Assembly: GCA_025766275.1 (NCBI GenBank)
Contig: JAFKAC010000026.1
Location: 124,001 to 188,000, forward strand
Length of the DNA stretch: 64,000 nt
Direction of reading: 5' to 3'
From: Lactarius indigo
Taxonomy: Eukaryota; Basidiomycota; Agaricomycetes; Russulales; Russulaceae
This document shows, one piece after another, positions 31,194 through 43,107 of this stretch. The translations under genes were made by a program, and so were the position numbers. Numbering within the stretch: the first letter of the stretch is position 1; every line of letters starts with the position of its first letter. The notes below the pieces were generated by a model, which was given only the letters and a program-made list of their open reading frames with translations, did not search any database and was not told where the DNA came from.

Positions 31194-32033
31194 CTCACTC
31201 TCCAACTCGTCTCCTATCACTTTGGGAGGGAGTCGGACTGGCACATTCCGCTTCTTGGAACGGCGCGGCGGTGGTGAAGTAAGCTTGCGCTTCCTCGAGG
31301 TAGCTGCCGAACCAGCTGCCTTCTTCTTTCCCTTCTTGTGGATTGAGGGAGGCTCAGGGGACTTATGGAGTTAATCAGAAACAAAACGTAAATGGGGAAG
31401 TATTATTGCTCACCTCCTCCAGCTGGTCTACCTCCATCTCGTCTTCTGAGTCTTCAGGAGGTGGGCCCATGATGAGCGTCACCTTCGGCAGGTGCCGACG
31501 AGGAGGTGAAGGTGGTGGTGGTGGTGGCGGTGTAGGACTTGGTGCTGCATTTCCAGCGGGCACCCCCCCATCCCCATGCTCGGCAGCTGTGGAGGTTTAG
31601 ACTGTGTTTGAGGGAAAGGTGAACAGTGACTTACCAAGGTGCTCCCACCAGCGGCCCTCATTTGGAGGCAATAGGTGCGAGATGTCGGCGGGGAATTTGG
31701 CACTGGGCAGGTAATATTTGTGCTTGTTAATTGAAGGGTGCCCCCTGCCAATGTCTGACAAATCCCCCTTGGCATCGAGGACGATATACAAGGCGGCTAG
31801 CGTTGGGTGTAGCGCCGGCAGGTCCCCCGAATTTCGCCGGAGCCTCCTGAACTCTCACGTCGTGAGGACCTAGTTCAAATGGGGATTGGATGGAAACTGC
31901 AATTGAATTAAGTACGTACCTTCTCTTCCTCAAAGCGGCGTTCCCATTCAGCCCTGTCAGCAACATCGCGAACGCTGACATAGCTTGCAACAGCGGCCTC
32001 AACCCTAGCGGTGATATGGAGGAGGGAATTCAT
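30404..32033 (-). CDS. KDZ-A Zn2Cys6 zinc-cluster protein with coiled coil
   Basis: This is a multi-exon gene on minus, starting at ATG 32033 (MNSLLHITARVEAAVASYVS) with stop at 30404. An early exon carries LAALYIVLDAKGDLSDIGRG and GRWWEHL. Next come a Pro-rich stretch, a basic Lys/Arg-rich segment (KKGKKKAAGS, RRSKKRNVPV), and a run of 11 Asp encoded by a GAC repeat. A 52-bp intron (31097-31148) follows, and the next exon opens directly with CERCIKANVHC then EPQPTAP then CLRCQSSKVGC. The spacing C-x2-C-x6-C-x7-C-x2-C-x6-C is that of the fungal Zn(II)2Cys6 DNA-binding cluster. The C-terminus is Ala-rich, then a coiled coil HLEMRLADVEEKLEVL. KDZ-B has a counterpart at 43.1-45.0 kb. A DNA-binding role on the element is inferred. 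Confidence 0.68.
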
Positions 32034-32277
32034 GGCGTTGGTGGGTAAGAAAAAAGTGTGTTGGCAGTTTACGTTGCCACATTGAAGCGAGGTCAACAAG
32101 CGGCATGCTGCCGAGCTGCCGAAACTACCAATCTGGAATCTGAAACCTGACTCAGCAAAAAACAGTAATGAATCTTGAGTGTCTCTTGCGTAATAAGCAA
32201 TCTAGATATATAGGCTCATTCCGCATTGAGTCTCCCTTATCACCGCCTCATCAAACTGTCCCACTTCTTTGCTAGCT
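32034..32277. promoter_or_regulatory. Divergent intergenic region between the Zn2Cys6 gene and the repeat-protein gene
   Basis: This 244-bp spacer lies between two outward-facing start codons. It contains a tandem pair of signature words (gctgccgagctgccgaaa, 32107-32124). It resembles the TET/JBP-X spacer in layout. Confidence 0.4.
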
Positions 32278-33224
32278 ATGTCTCGCCCTTTTCTTGCACT
32301 ATCGGTTGACACTCGGCAGCTTGTGACTGGAAGAGATGCGCCATTATCTGCCGAAGGTCAAGACGATTTTGGCATGGATGGGTCGCCCTCTCCACGAAGC
32401 CAACACAGCTTTGGCATGGATGGGTCACCCTCCCCTCAAAGTCAATGCAGCTTCGGTATGAGTGGGTTGTCATCCCCTCAACACCAATACAGTTTCGGCA
32501 TGGGTGGGTCACCCTCTCCTCAACGCCGACATAGTTTCGGCATGGATATGTCACCATCCCCCCAATGCCAACACAATCTTGGCAGGGATGGGTCACCCTT
32601 GTCACCCTCTTCGCATGGACAACGCAACTTTGGTGTGGACAAGCTGCCTTCACCAGAATCTCAAGACAACTTCGGCAAGGATATGCCGACCTCACCTGAC
32701 ATCCAAGATCAGGGGACTGACCCTGCGTCGAGGATGGAAGCCCCACTGGTTCTAGGGACTCAACAACCCAGCATTGACCCAGTGCCAACACAGGAGGAAA
32801 GATCTGGGACAGGCGTCTCTCTACCTACCGAGGCCAGAGAGACCTTCGGCAGCCATTCGGCAGCTTGCAGTAAGTCTCATTTCTACTGATTATATATGTC
32901 TCTAACTCTGCGTGCACAGCTTGGAATTGGGGTGATCGTGCCCCATCTCCCAGCAACTCTGAGATAAAGGAAGGTGAGGTCGGTCAGGAGGAAGCACCTT
33001 CAGAGCTGGTGCGCCACATTGTCAACCTAGCATAGTGAAAACTGACCATTGTTTCTTTCTAGCAAGAAGAGTACGACCTGGGAACTCGGGTGTCGATCTT
33101 ACGTGCCGAAGCTGTAAGACTTCGGCGGATCTACGTCCAAGCTTGGCGGATTTATGAGAGGGAGATTGCTTTGAGTGAGGTTGTAGACGCTATGGTAGAT
33201 GAGCTGGACAATATTGAGGCGTAG
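32278..33224 (+). CDS. KDZ-A accessory protein with SPSPQ..FGMDG tandem repeats, unknown function
   Basis: Translation starts at ATG 32278 (MSRPFLALSVD) or the in-frame ATG 32269. Residues about 25-130 hold seven or eight tandem repeats of roughly 15 aa (FGMDGSPSPQSQCSFGM-type), a low-complexity region also visible in DNA. Two short introns follow (one after SHSAAC at about 32870; one at about 33012-33061 ending tttctag). The last exon reads QEEYDLGTRVSILRAEAVRL and continues as an amphipathic helix to EVVDAMVDELDNIEA (stop 33222-33224). No family is recognised. The final helix suggests an oligomerisation or protein contact role. It lies inside KDZ-A between the zinc-cluster gene and the right subterminal array. 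Confidence 0.5.
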
Positions 33225-33499
33225 AACATTATATAGCGGTGTCGAATACTTAAATAGTACGCATATAGCAGCCTTGATTCAGATGCAATTTAAGTACACC
33301 CAGAAGAGATTGCTGGTTGATATGATAAAGGATAATGGGCAACTCAAATGACAAAGTCGGGATCTCCAAAAAGGACACCAGCACAATGTAAGATACTCAG
33401 TAAAGGTGCTATGAGGGTGATGTAGAGGCCATTTGGGACCGTCGGTATTATTTGCAGGAACATTGTAGGGCTTAAGTAGTCCCAGTGAGGATGGTCGGT

Positions 33500-36395
33500 A
33501 GCTCTCTGTGATTCAATTCTGGGCCAACTGCAAACCATCAACAGCAATTCACGACTATGGCCATTGGCCCACCCATTTATCTCAGCAGTTTTGCCAATCA
33601 GTGTCCATGGCCAATCTGAGCTATTCGGCAGCTCTATCAATGGGCCCACTAATGATATATACCAGCTGTTACTTGATGGGCCCACGTGGGTTTTACCTAT
33701 GTAATTGGTCTATTTACACTATTACTAGATCGTGGGTCTGTTCAATGTGTTCGGCAGCTTTCAATGAGTTCAACCCAGGCCCACTCTAAATTATTGACAA
33801 CTCTTCTAAGCTGTGCCAATTGGCCCATTCGTTTATCTCGGCAGTTTTTCCAATCAGTGTCCATGGCCCATCCTTTTATGCCAGCGGTTCTATCCATGGG
33901 CCCACTCATGATATATGCCCACTGCTACTTGATGGGCCCACGAGGGTTGATCGATGTAATAGGTCCATTTACACTATGTCTAGATCATGGGCCCACTCAA
34001 GTTGTTCGGCAGCTCTCGATGAGTTCAACCGCAGGCCTACTCTAAACTATTGACAACTCTTCCTAGCTGTGCCAATTGGCCCATCCATTTATTTCAGCAG
34101 TTTTATCCATGGGCCCAATCATGATATATGCCCACTCTTGCTTGATGGGGCCATGTGGGTTCAACAATGTAATAGGTCAATTTACACCCTGCCTGATCGT
34201 GGGCCCACTCAAGATGTTCGGCAGCTCTCTGTGGGCTCAACAATGGGCCCATTCTAATATATTGACAACTCTTCCTGGCTGTGCCAATTGGCCCATCCAT
34301 TTATCTTGGCAGTTCTATCCATGGGCCCACTCATCACATATGCCCACTCTTGCTTGATGGGCCTGCGTGGTTTCACCAATGTAATAGGTCAATTTACACC
34401 CTGCCTGATCATGGGCCCACTCAAGATGTTCGGCAGCTCTCTGTGGGCTCAACAATGGGCCCATTCTAATATATTGACAACTCTTCCTAGCTGTGCCAAT
34501 TGGCCCATCCATTTATCTTGGCAGTTCTATCCATGGGCCCACTCATCACATATGCCCACTCTTGCTTGATGGGCCCATGTGGTTTCACCAATGTAATAGG
34601 TCAATTTACACCCTGCCTGATCATGGGCCCACTCAAGATGTTCGGCAGCTCTCTGTGGGCTCAACAATGGGCCCATTCTAATATATTGACAACTCTTCCT
34701 AGCTGTGCCAATTGGCCTGTCCATTTATCTTGGCAGTTTGATCCATGGGCCCACTCATGATATATGCCCCTCTTACTTGATGGGCCCATGTGGTTTTACC
34801 AATGTAATAGGTCAATTTACACCCTGCCTGATCGTGGGCCCACTCAAGATGTTCGGCAGCTCTCTGTGGGCTCAACAATGGGCCCATTCTAATATATTGA
34901 CAACTCTTCCTGGCTGTGCCAATTGGCCCATCCATTTATCTCGGCAGTGCTATCCATGGGCCCACTCATGATATATGCCCCTCTTACTTGATGGGCCCAT
35001 GTGGTTTCACCAATGTAATAGGTCAACTTACACCCTGCCTGATCATGGGCCCACTCAAGATGTTCGGCAGCTCTTTGTAGGCTCAACAATGGGCCCATTC
35101 TAATATATTGACAACTCTTCCTGGCTGTGCCTAATTGGCCCATCCATTTATCTCGGCAGTTCGATCCATGGGCCCACTCATCACATATGCCCCTCTTACT
35201 TGATGGGCCCATGTGGTTTTACCAATGTAATAGGTCAATTTACACCCTGCCTGATCATGGGCCCACTCAAGATGTTCGGCAGCTCTCTGTGGGCTCAACA
35301 ATGGGCCCATTCTAATATATTGACAACTCTTCCTGGCTGTGCCAATTGGCCCATCCATTTATCTCGGCAGTGCTATCCATGGGCCCACTCATGATATATG
35401 CCCCTCTTACTTGATGGGCCCATGTGGTTTCACCAATGTAATAGGTCAACTTACACCCTGCCTGATCATGGGCCCACTCAAGATGTTCGGCAGCTCTTTG
35501 TAGGCTCAACAATGGGCCCATTCTAATATATTGACAACTCTTCCTGGCTGTGCCTAATTGGCCCATCCATTTATCTCGGCAGTTCGATCCATGGGCCCAC
35601 TCATCACATATGCCCCTCTTACTTGATGGGCCCATGTGGTTTTACCAATGTAATAGGTCAATTTACACCCTGCCTGATCATGGGCCCACTCAAGATGTTC
35701 GGCAGCTCTCTGTGGGCTCAACAATGGGCCCATTCTAATATATTGACAACTCTTCCTGGCTGTGCCAATTGGCCCATCCATTTATCTTGGCAGTTTGATC
35801 CATGGGCCCACTCATGATATATGCCCCTCTTACTTGATGGGCCCATGTGGTTTTACCAATGTAATAGGTCAATTTACACCCTGCCTGATCGTGGGCCCAC
35901 TCAAGATGTTCGGCAGCTCTCTGTGGGCTCAACAATGGGCCCATTCTAATATATTGACAACTCTTCCTAGCTGTGCCAATTGGCCCATCCATTTATCTTG
36001 GCAGTTCTATCCATGGGCCCACTCATCACATATGCCCCTCTTACTTGATGGGCCCATGTGGTTTCACCAATGTAATAGGTCAACTTACACCCTGCCTGAT
36101 CATGGGCCCACTCAAGATGTTCGGCAGCTCTCTGTGGGCTCAACAATGGGCCCATTCTAATATATTGACAACTCTTCCTAGCTGTGCCAATTGGCCCATC
36201 CATTTATCTTGGCAGTTCTATCCATGGGCCCACTCATCACATATGCCCCTCTTACTTGATGGGCCCATGTGGTTTTACCAATGTAATAGGTCAACTTACA
36301 CCCTGCCTGATCGTGGGCCCACTCAAGATGTTCGGCAGCTCTCTATGGGCTCAACAATGGGCCCATTCTAATATATTGACAACACTTCCTAGCTG
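33500..36395. repeat. KDZ-A right subterminal tandem array, 212-bp unit with a higher-order dimer
   Basis: The landmark gccaattggcccatccattt recurs every 211-212 bp from about 34070 to 36190, with diverged units from 33530. Each unit holds four or more GGGCCCA words and one or two TCGGCAG words. Two neighbouring dimers (about 34890-35312 and 35313-35735) are nearly identical to each other, which indicates a recent 423-bp duplication. The array resumes at 51551 after KDZ-B. Open frames in several frames on both strands are by-products of the repeat. Confidence 0.93.
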
Positions 36396-36679
36396 CAGCC
36401 AATGATCTGCCATGAATTCCATAACTCATGGGCCATCCGACGGGAAGAACCCCTCATAACTCATGGGCCAACCGACATCGGCCGACGCACAAAATTCTTC
36501 CGGAATTCATGGGCCACCCGACGTCGGTTCCGATGTAGGAATTGCTAAAGGAAGTAGCAATATTTCCTTCCATAATGGAAGAATCAGATTTCCGGGTCAT
36601 TTCCTGAAACAGATGAATAAACACCCATTCATTTCCTGAAATGGAGGGATCACGACCCATGTTACTTCCTGAAATGGGG
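36396..36679 (+). repeat. KDZ-B left terminal inverted repeat
   Basis: About 284 bp, pairing with 51259-51543. It contains two catgggcca(t/a)ccgac motifs and the palindromic core cgacatcggccgacg. It ends near cctgaaatgggg. Confidence 0.92.
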
Positions 36680-36829
36680 ATACCTATACAGATGCCCAGA
36701 ATCCAGTCAGGAGAGATCTCACAGAAGGTGGGCTTCATGGAAGCTTACTTTCCCATCATGGGAAACTCAAGAGAAGCTCTTATTCCTAGAATGGAAGCTA
36801 TGACGGAAAGTAAGTTTCCCATGATGGTA

Positions 36830-38130
36830 GACTTCACGGAAATCCAGTTTCTCGTGACGGGAAGACTTACGGAAACTTAATATCCCGTCACGGGTTAAGT
36901 CACGGAAACATATCTTCCCGTGACGGGAAGATTCATGGAAGCACAGTTTCCCGTCACGGGAAAAGTCACGGCAACTGAGTTGTCCGTGACGGAAAATATT
37001 TACGGAAACATATATTTCCGTGACAGGAAGATTCACGGAAACTCAGTATCCTGTCACAGGTTAAGTCACGGAAACATATCTTCCCGTGACGGGAAGAGTC
37101 ACGGATGCACAGTTTCCCGTCACGGGAAAAATCATGGCAACTGAGGTTGTCCGTGACGGAACTATTTACGGAAACATATCTGCCCGTGACGGGAAGATTC
37201 ACGGAAACTCAGTCTCCCGTCACGGGTTAAGTCATGGAAACTGAGATTCCCGTAACGGGAAAAGTCACGGAAACATATCTTCCCGTGACGGGAAGAGTCA
37301 TGGATGCACAGTTTCCTGTCACGGGAAAAATCACGGCAACTGAGGTTGTCCGTGACGGAACTATTTACGGAAACATATCTTCCCGTGATGGGAAGATTCA
37401 CGGAAACTCAGTCTCCCGTCACGGGTTGAGTCACGGAAACTGAGGTTCCCGTGATGGAAAGACTCACGGGAACTTATCATCCCGTGACGGGAAGATTAAC
37501 GGAAACTCAGTCTCCCGTCACGGGTTGAGTCACGGAAACTGAGGTTCCCGTGACGGAAAGACTCACGGGAACTTATCATCCCGTGACGGGAAGATTAACG
37601 GAAACTCAGTCTCCTGTCACGGGTTGAGTCACAGAAACTGAGGTTCCCGTGACGGAAAGACTCACAGGAACTTATCATCCCGTGACGGGAAGATTAACGG
37701 AAACTCAGTCTCCCATCACGGGTTGAGTCACGGAAACTGAGGTTCCCGTGACGGAAAGACTCACGGGAACTTATCATCCCGTGACGGGAAGATTAACGGA
37801 AACTTAGTCTCCTGTCACGGGTTGAGTCACGGAAACTGAGGTTCCCGTGATGGAAAGACTCACGGGAACTTATCATCCCGTGACGGGAAGATTAACGGAA
37901 ACTCAGTCTCCCGTCACGGGTTAAGTTACGGAAACTGAGGTTCCCGTGACGGAAAGACTCACGGACACATATCTTCCCATGACGGGAAGATTAATGGAAA
38001 CTCAGTCTCCCGTAATGGGTAAGTCACGGAAAATGAGGCTCCCATGACGGAAAGACTCACGGATACTTAACTTCCCGTAATGGGAATATTCAAGGAAACT
38101 CAATTTCCAGCCATGGGAAAAGTCACGGAA
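36830..38130. repeat. KDZ-B left subterminal repeat: palindromic TCCCGTGACGGGA motifs, about 99-bp higher-order unit
   Basis: The palindrome tcccgtGacggga (and tcccgtCacggga) recurs dozens of times with partner words such as gtcacggaaac. From about 37230 to 37990 they are organised in a tandem unit of about 99 bp: gactcacgggaacttatcat recurs at about 37461, 37560, 37658, 37758 and 37856. Left of 36830 there is non-coding DNA with ttcctgaaatgg-type repeats. Open frames here are not genes. Confidence 0.9.
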
Positions 38131-38337
38131 ACTGAGTTGTCCTCGACGGAAATACTCATGTGGTTTCCGGAATGGATAAGTCAACAGCCACAGGTTCTTA
38201 AATTTATACAAAGGTATCACTGTATCACTAATTGCCTCTCTGAAGGTATGTTGGATCCAGTCCACCTGAACCCCTGCCAATATCTACATTCCTTTATAAT
38301 GATCAGATCACACAGTATATGTCTTTACTGTGCTTAC

Positions 38338-40252
38338 TTACCTGGCTTTATCTGTCATCTTGACCACTCGCTTGACTCGTCCTTGCTGGGGCTTGGGCAC
38401 ACCAGGATTGTTGTATGGCACAGATCCCACTGGAGGTCCTGTCTCAATCCTTGGATGTTTCCGAAATGTTTCCGCCCTTGATATGCTCAATGGAGGAGGA
38501 TACAATGATTTGCTAGTGGCTATAAAGTAGTATGCATGAGTTTGTATGGCCATAAGAGAAATGGTAAGCTGCTCACTAGGAGCAGATGTCTGTTCAGCCT
38601 CCCTATTTCTACTGAGGGCAGATGAAGATGGCGATGGTGGAAGAGGTGGGGTCACAGTTGGAGATTGTAAACCATTGATTTCATTTGAGAAATCTTCCTC
38701 TTCACTGCTAGTGTCTGACTCAGACTCATTGGAATCTGAGCATCTCTGTGTCCGCTGTGGATTCTGGATCCGCTTCGGATTCTGGATCCGCTGTACAGCC
38801 TGATCTCTATCAGTAAGTAGCTCACAGGATGAGTTCCAGATCAATGGAATTAATCCTTCTTTCTCGCGTTGCCTCCAGTGGTCTAGCAGCCTGAACACCT
38901 GAACTATACGGAGCTTTGATGGATCCACCCATGGAAATCCAGTTGGGAAGCATTCCTCCTCAATCCATGCGGCTGGATCACTGCAGACTTTGCTCCAAGG
39001 GATAGTTGCTTTCTTCCTACCAGAGATGAATCCTAACTCATATGTGTTATCATAGAACTGTAAAGGGAATATCCTTAACTCACTGATATGAGCATTACAA
39101 TAATCCCTAAGAGCTGACTGAACGACCTTTGCTGAATAGCCATCATCTAGGGTAATGGAAGGAATTTCAGGTTCCCCATCTGAATCCACAACAATCTTCA
39201 CTTTGTTCTTGAGTGTCTTTGAATGTTCCGCAGGGATAACTTGGTCATGCTCTATACTATGAATATGAGATAATGTTGATGGATGTGTGGAAATGTGACA
39301 AACCGGGTCCAAAGCACTTCCGGCTGTATTTCATCCACTCCTGCCAGACCATGGCATTTCTCCAGTCTGGGCAGAAGTCCAAAAAGGACATTCCATCATC
39401 CAGAACCCTGTTCCAGTCATCCCTACAAATATGTGGCAATGTAAAGGTAGTGCTGCAGCTGGATACATCTTAGGAAGACTTACATTGAAGCTCTTGGGTT
39501 TCCGTCCTTGTCTGCATAAGCCACCAGAACAATTGAGCGCATTCCACATGTCTTGAATAGCTGTGTTTGGAAGTCCCTAACTATCCGGCCACGGAAAGCT
39601 GCTTGAGCCATTCTAACAAGGTGTATTATGTGTGTGGATCATGAATACATGGGTGGAAACTCACTTGGCTTGGATATCCCTTGGGGGTCTGTCCTCTGAC
39701 CACTCCTTTGCAAGTTCGACATATGGTTCTTGTTCCTCTGTAGTCAGCTGTTTCCAAAGCATTGTTGTTGCATCCTGGAGAGCTCCTAAGAATGCCTGAG
39801 ATCCAGGAACACCACCGGAAATCCTCTGTGCAAGTTCCATAATCTCTTCCTTATTCTCATGGTAGAATGCATTCCGGGCTGACCACTTCCAAGTAAACTT
39901 GATAAGTTGACGATGAGGACGGGAATAGTGATTGTAAAACCAGGTTCTGATTTTCTGGAGCCATATGTATCAGTGAGCCTTTACATGGATTAACTCTCAA
40001 TGCTCATACCCTTTTAGCCTCTTTTTTATCAAAGCCAGTATTTGGAGGCCTAAGGGCATACAGGTCTCCCATAGCCCTCTCAAGGATAGTCTTCCGTGTC
40101 TCTGTATCAGCCTTTTGGAACTCTTCCACATACCCCTTCAAGATGGTGGCATCCTGACGGGTTAGGGAAAAACCTTTGTCTGAGGCATGGATAGATGGAG
40201 AAGAGATCTCAGACTCCCCAGCTGAGCTCCCGGATAGATGGTCGGATTGCAT
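38338..40252 (-). CDS. KDZ-B gene X homologue, conserved KDZ-associated protein
   Basis: Multi-exon minus-strand gene, start ATG 40252 (MQSDHLSGSSAGESEISSPS), stop at 38338. Exon 1 has SLTRQDATILKGYVEEFQKA. The next exon has RIRTWFYNHYSRPHRQLIKF and LTTEEQEPYVELAKEWSEDR. Another has MAQAAFRGRIVRDFQTQLFK and SIVLVAYADKDGNP, then SFLDFCPDWRNAMVWQEW. The last has RKKATIPWSKVCSDPAAWIE, FRLLDHWRQREKEGLIP, an acidic Ser-rich stretch and a basic end. The same blocks occur in the same order in KDZ-A gene X. The LTxEExxxYxxxAxxW block recalls an HMG-box helix, but that is only a resemblance. Function is unknown. Unlike the KDZ-A copy, this one looks intact. Confidence 0.72.
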
Positions 40253-40609
40253 AGCTATGATACTAGGATGTAAGAATGTGTGGGAGATGTATATGGTGTT
40301 TGTGGAATTGTACCACATATGGTGAGCCTTAAATACACTGACTAGTGTCTTTGAGTTCCTGTCCCGTGAATGCTGGATTTGCAGATGATTTAGGAAACAT
40401 GTCTGGGGGTATCACATTGAAACAATATGTCTGTTGTGTGAGACATATGTGAAACCACTTATTTTGATATGTGCTTCATGTTTAGTTTCAATGCAGGTAG
40501 ATGACAGCAGACAGATGTATCTACAGATGTAGCAAGGGGGTAACATGTCCTGGGATGGAAGCGATATATCCATGGACAGAGATGATGTCTGTGAACAGAA
40601 ATGATCCTT

Positions 40610-40945
40610 CTATTGGTGGATGCGATCCATCCGTAGACGGACGCAATCCATCCGTAGACGGATGCGAGCCATCCGTAAACGGATGCAATCCATCCGTAGA
40701 CGGATGTGCGCCATCCGTAGACGGATATGCGCCATCCGTAGACGGATATGCGCCATCCGTAGATGGATATGCGCCATCCGTAGACGGATATGCGCCATCC
40801 GTAGACGGATGTGCGCCATCCGTAGACGGATGTGAGCCATCCGTAGATGGACGCAATCCATCCGTAGACGGATGCGAGCCATACATAGACGGATGCGAGC
40901 CATCCGTAGATGGACACGATCCATCCGTAGACGGAGGTAATCCTT
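40610..40945. repeat. KDZ-B 21-bp palindromic minisatellite (ATCCGTAGACGGAT)
   Basis: About 15-17 tandem copies of units such as gccatccgtagacggatatg, each built on the palindrome ATCCGT-AG-ACGGAT. The 21-bp period is a multiple of three, so open frames run through it on both strands (encoding PSVDGYA-type repeats). It lies between gene X and gene B2, outside both, and I read it as non-coding. Confidence 0.9.
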
Positions 40946-41249
40946 CCTTAGATGAGACGGAAGTGATATTACTGTGGACGCTGTGGACAGAAGTGATACG
41001 CCCTCAGATGGAAGTGATGTTTCATCGGATGGGAGTGATACTTCCTGAGACGGAAGTGATGCTTCCTTGTACAATAGAATGTGCTTCCTCTGATGGCGGA
41101 AACATTCGCCATGGGATCCATTCATAACCTTAGTTGTGTATGTCTCACTCATCCACACATATGTTTGAGATATTTACTGGTACATAGAAAGTGTGCGAGC
41201 TCGTTTCAAATACATGTGTGTTTCTCAGTACAGACTCCTTGTAACTACG

Positions 41250-42582
41250 TCACTTGTCCCGGCCACTGGTCTTGTAAATCCCATCCCTAATATATGAGAG
41301 ATCAGAATAGAGGTCCATTACGACGCCCATGAGTATCGTGCATCTCTCCATGAGATCCCCAGAGTGATCGGATGGGTCAAGCGAAAGCAGCCCCCTGTAG
41401 GCAGCAGGGAAATGGCGCCCGGATGCGACATGCGGATATGGTGCCCTGGCCACCTATGGGAGAGTGTAAATGTCAGGAAACCGCAATCGACAAGACACCA
41501 CTCACATATGCAATAGGTATAAGATTACTCTCAGGAATACTTATTATTTCCTCTTCAGGTGGACTGGAATCGGTATCCATCTTCTCCCCACTGTGAGAAC
41601 CTTCCACCGACCGTGGGCTATCAGGAACGCGTGCTGTAGGAGGGGCCGTAACGTCCTCTACGTCGATGGGAACGGACATAACGCTCCGTCCCTGTATTGG
41701 ACTATCTGGTAGCTCAGGGGTTTCATGGACCTGTGATCTGTCAAGAATGGCAACTGCCTCAGGTCTATCAGTTACATCTTCCTCGTGGATTACGGGTTCC
41801 GTGTGTACGACTTCCTGCAAGATGTCACCAGTGCCCTCTTCCGCCGGACCTGTAGAACCATGGGATTCTTGCATTGTTGGAAGCGTTCCGGGACTGCGTG
41901 CTGTTTCCTGTGACCCGTCGGAAACGGCTGCGACGCCAAGGGTGGATGTTGTCTGGGTGTATGTGACTCAAAACAACTCGCCATGAATGTATGCCATCTT
42001 GGGACTTACAATGCTCTGAGCTATGTCAAGGACATCGGCTATCTCTGGATCCGCCGCTTCCTGTAGCTCACAAGAAGGTCCTGCAGCCTGCGAAGCTGCT
42101 GTAACCCGCAACGGGTCAGTGGCGGGTTCCGGCTCAGATGCAGGCGCATCCGGGGTGTCCTGTCTCAGTGTCGCCTTCCGCCTATGGAGGAAGGCGGTAC
42201 GGCGGGCATGGTGAGTTGGTGGAGACGGATCGGACTCAGTGGGCTCCACTAGTATTGTCGTTGACACATCCGTTGTGTTCTGCGGTAAATGAGAGTCGTT
42301 TGTGATGGAGGGGAAGATGGGGCATACCACTGGCGAAGGCAAGGAAGGTGCTACGGAAGTTTCGATTGTAGCAGGAGGCACAGCAGTAGCCGGACTGCGC
42401 TTCTTGAGGAAGCGGTAGCGTGTGGAAGGCCGCGCCTCTACTGTGGAAGATGGTGTGGCCTGTCCGGGTTCTGAAGGATGGCCAGATGATATCGTAGAGA
42501 GTGGGGGTCCATGCCCGGATGGATCGCCCTCAGTGGAATGCTGTCCGGATTGCACACGGGAAGGGGGAGGGCGTGGAGGCAT
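41250..42582 (-). CDS. KDZ-B gene B2: long disordered Pro/Ser/Thr-rich protein, unknown function
   Basis: Minus-strand gene, likely start ATG 42582 (MPPRPPPSRVQSGQHSTEGD); an in-frame ATG also exists at 42666. The first exon is rich in Pro, Ser and Thr with basic patches (RYRFLKKR, RRTAFLHRRKATLR), ending ...LDIAQS near a donor gtaagt at 42010. The second exon is acidic (MDTDSSPPEEEIISIPESN) and ends ...IAY. A 50-bp intron ending tcccatag leads to a folded-looking end VARAPYPHVASGRHFPAAYR, with DLMERCTILMGVVMDLYSDL and stop at 41250. I do not recognise the family. It is the only gene in KDZ-B for which I found no counterpart in KDZ-A. Confidence 0.5.
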
Positions 42583-43107
42583 CTTTCCAACGTATGCCCA
42601 TTGACCTGGAAGCCCCTGTTTCAGTATAAATAATTTACCAACTAGGGTCGGACCTGTATGCGACATTCTCTACTGATCTATGGGCTGTAGGTGATTCTAC
42701 AGTGGTGGGTTTCAAAATGCGCGTCGACTATGTCATCAAAAATGTCTTCTGATACATTTCTAGCAGACCTATACAATATGATGCTAGTGTACTAGGGCCT
42801 CGACTCTGCACTCCAGGCCTTGGATTGCCGATAGGCTTCTGAATGATGCAAGACATCAATAGTCGACACACGAGGCGAGGCCATGTGATCATTATTGTCC
42901 GAAATTCGGATAAGTTGTCTGAAACTGTCGGATGCCATCGGGTTCCATCGGGTTCCATCGGGTTCCATCAGGTTCCATCAGATCCTATCTAGCTCCATTC
43001 GGAAACTGGTCGTCGGGCATGGGAGGCTTCCCACGAGCAACGGAAAATACTGCGTGTCCGTCCCCCCCTCCCTGTAGTCCGTTTCCGCACATTCCCTCGC
43101 TTCCACT
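42583..43107. other. KDZ-B intergenic DNA with a 12-bp microsatellite
   Basis: Divergent spacer between gene B2 and the zinc-cluster gene. At 42932-42985 the unit ggttccatcggg is repeated about four times with decay. No gene was seen. It should contain promoters for both flanking genes. Confidence 0.5.

Noticed and set aside
33508..36405. Many 60-130-codon open frames on both strands in the 212-bp array
   Set aside because: Same reason: several frames open at once in a repeated non-coding unit.
39640..39960. HMG-box call for the gene X exon with LTTEEQEPYVELAKEW
   Set aside because: Only one helix-like block resembles an HMG box. The preceding residues do not fit convincingly, so I kept it as unknown.
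40610..40945. CRISPR-like appearance (short palindromic repeats at even spacing)
   Set aside because: Units are directly adjacent with no unique spacers, and the host is a eukaryote.
40459..41127. Open frames through the 21-bp minisatellite (for example 208 codons on plus, 152 on minus)
   Set aside because: The period is a multiple of three, so both strands stay open. The protein would be a pure seven-residue repeat, and flanking codons show no gene structure.
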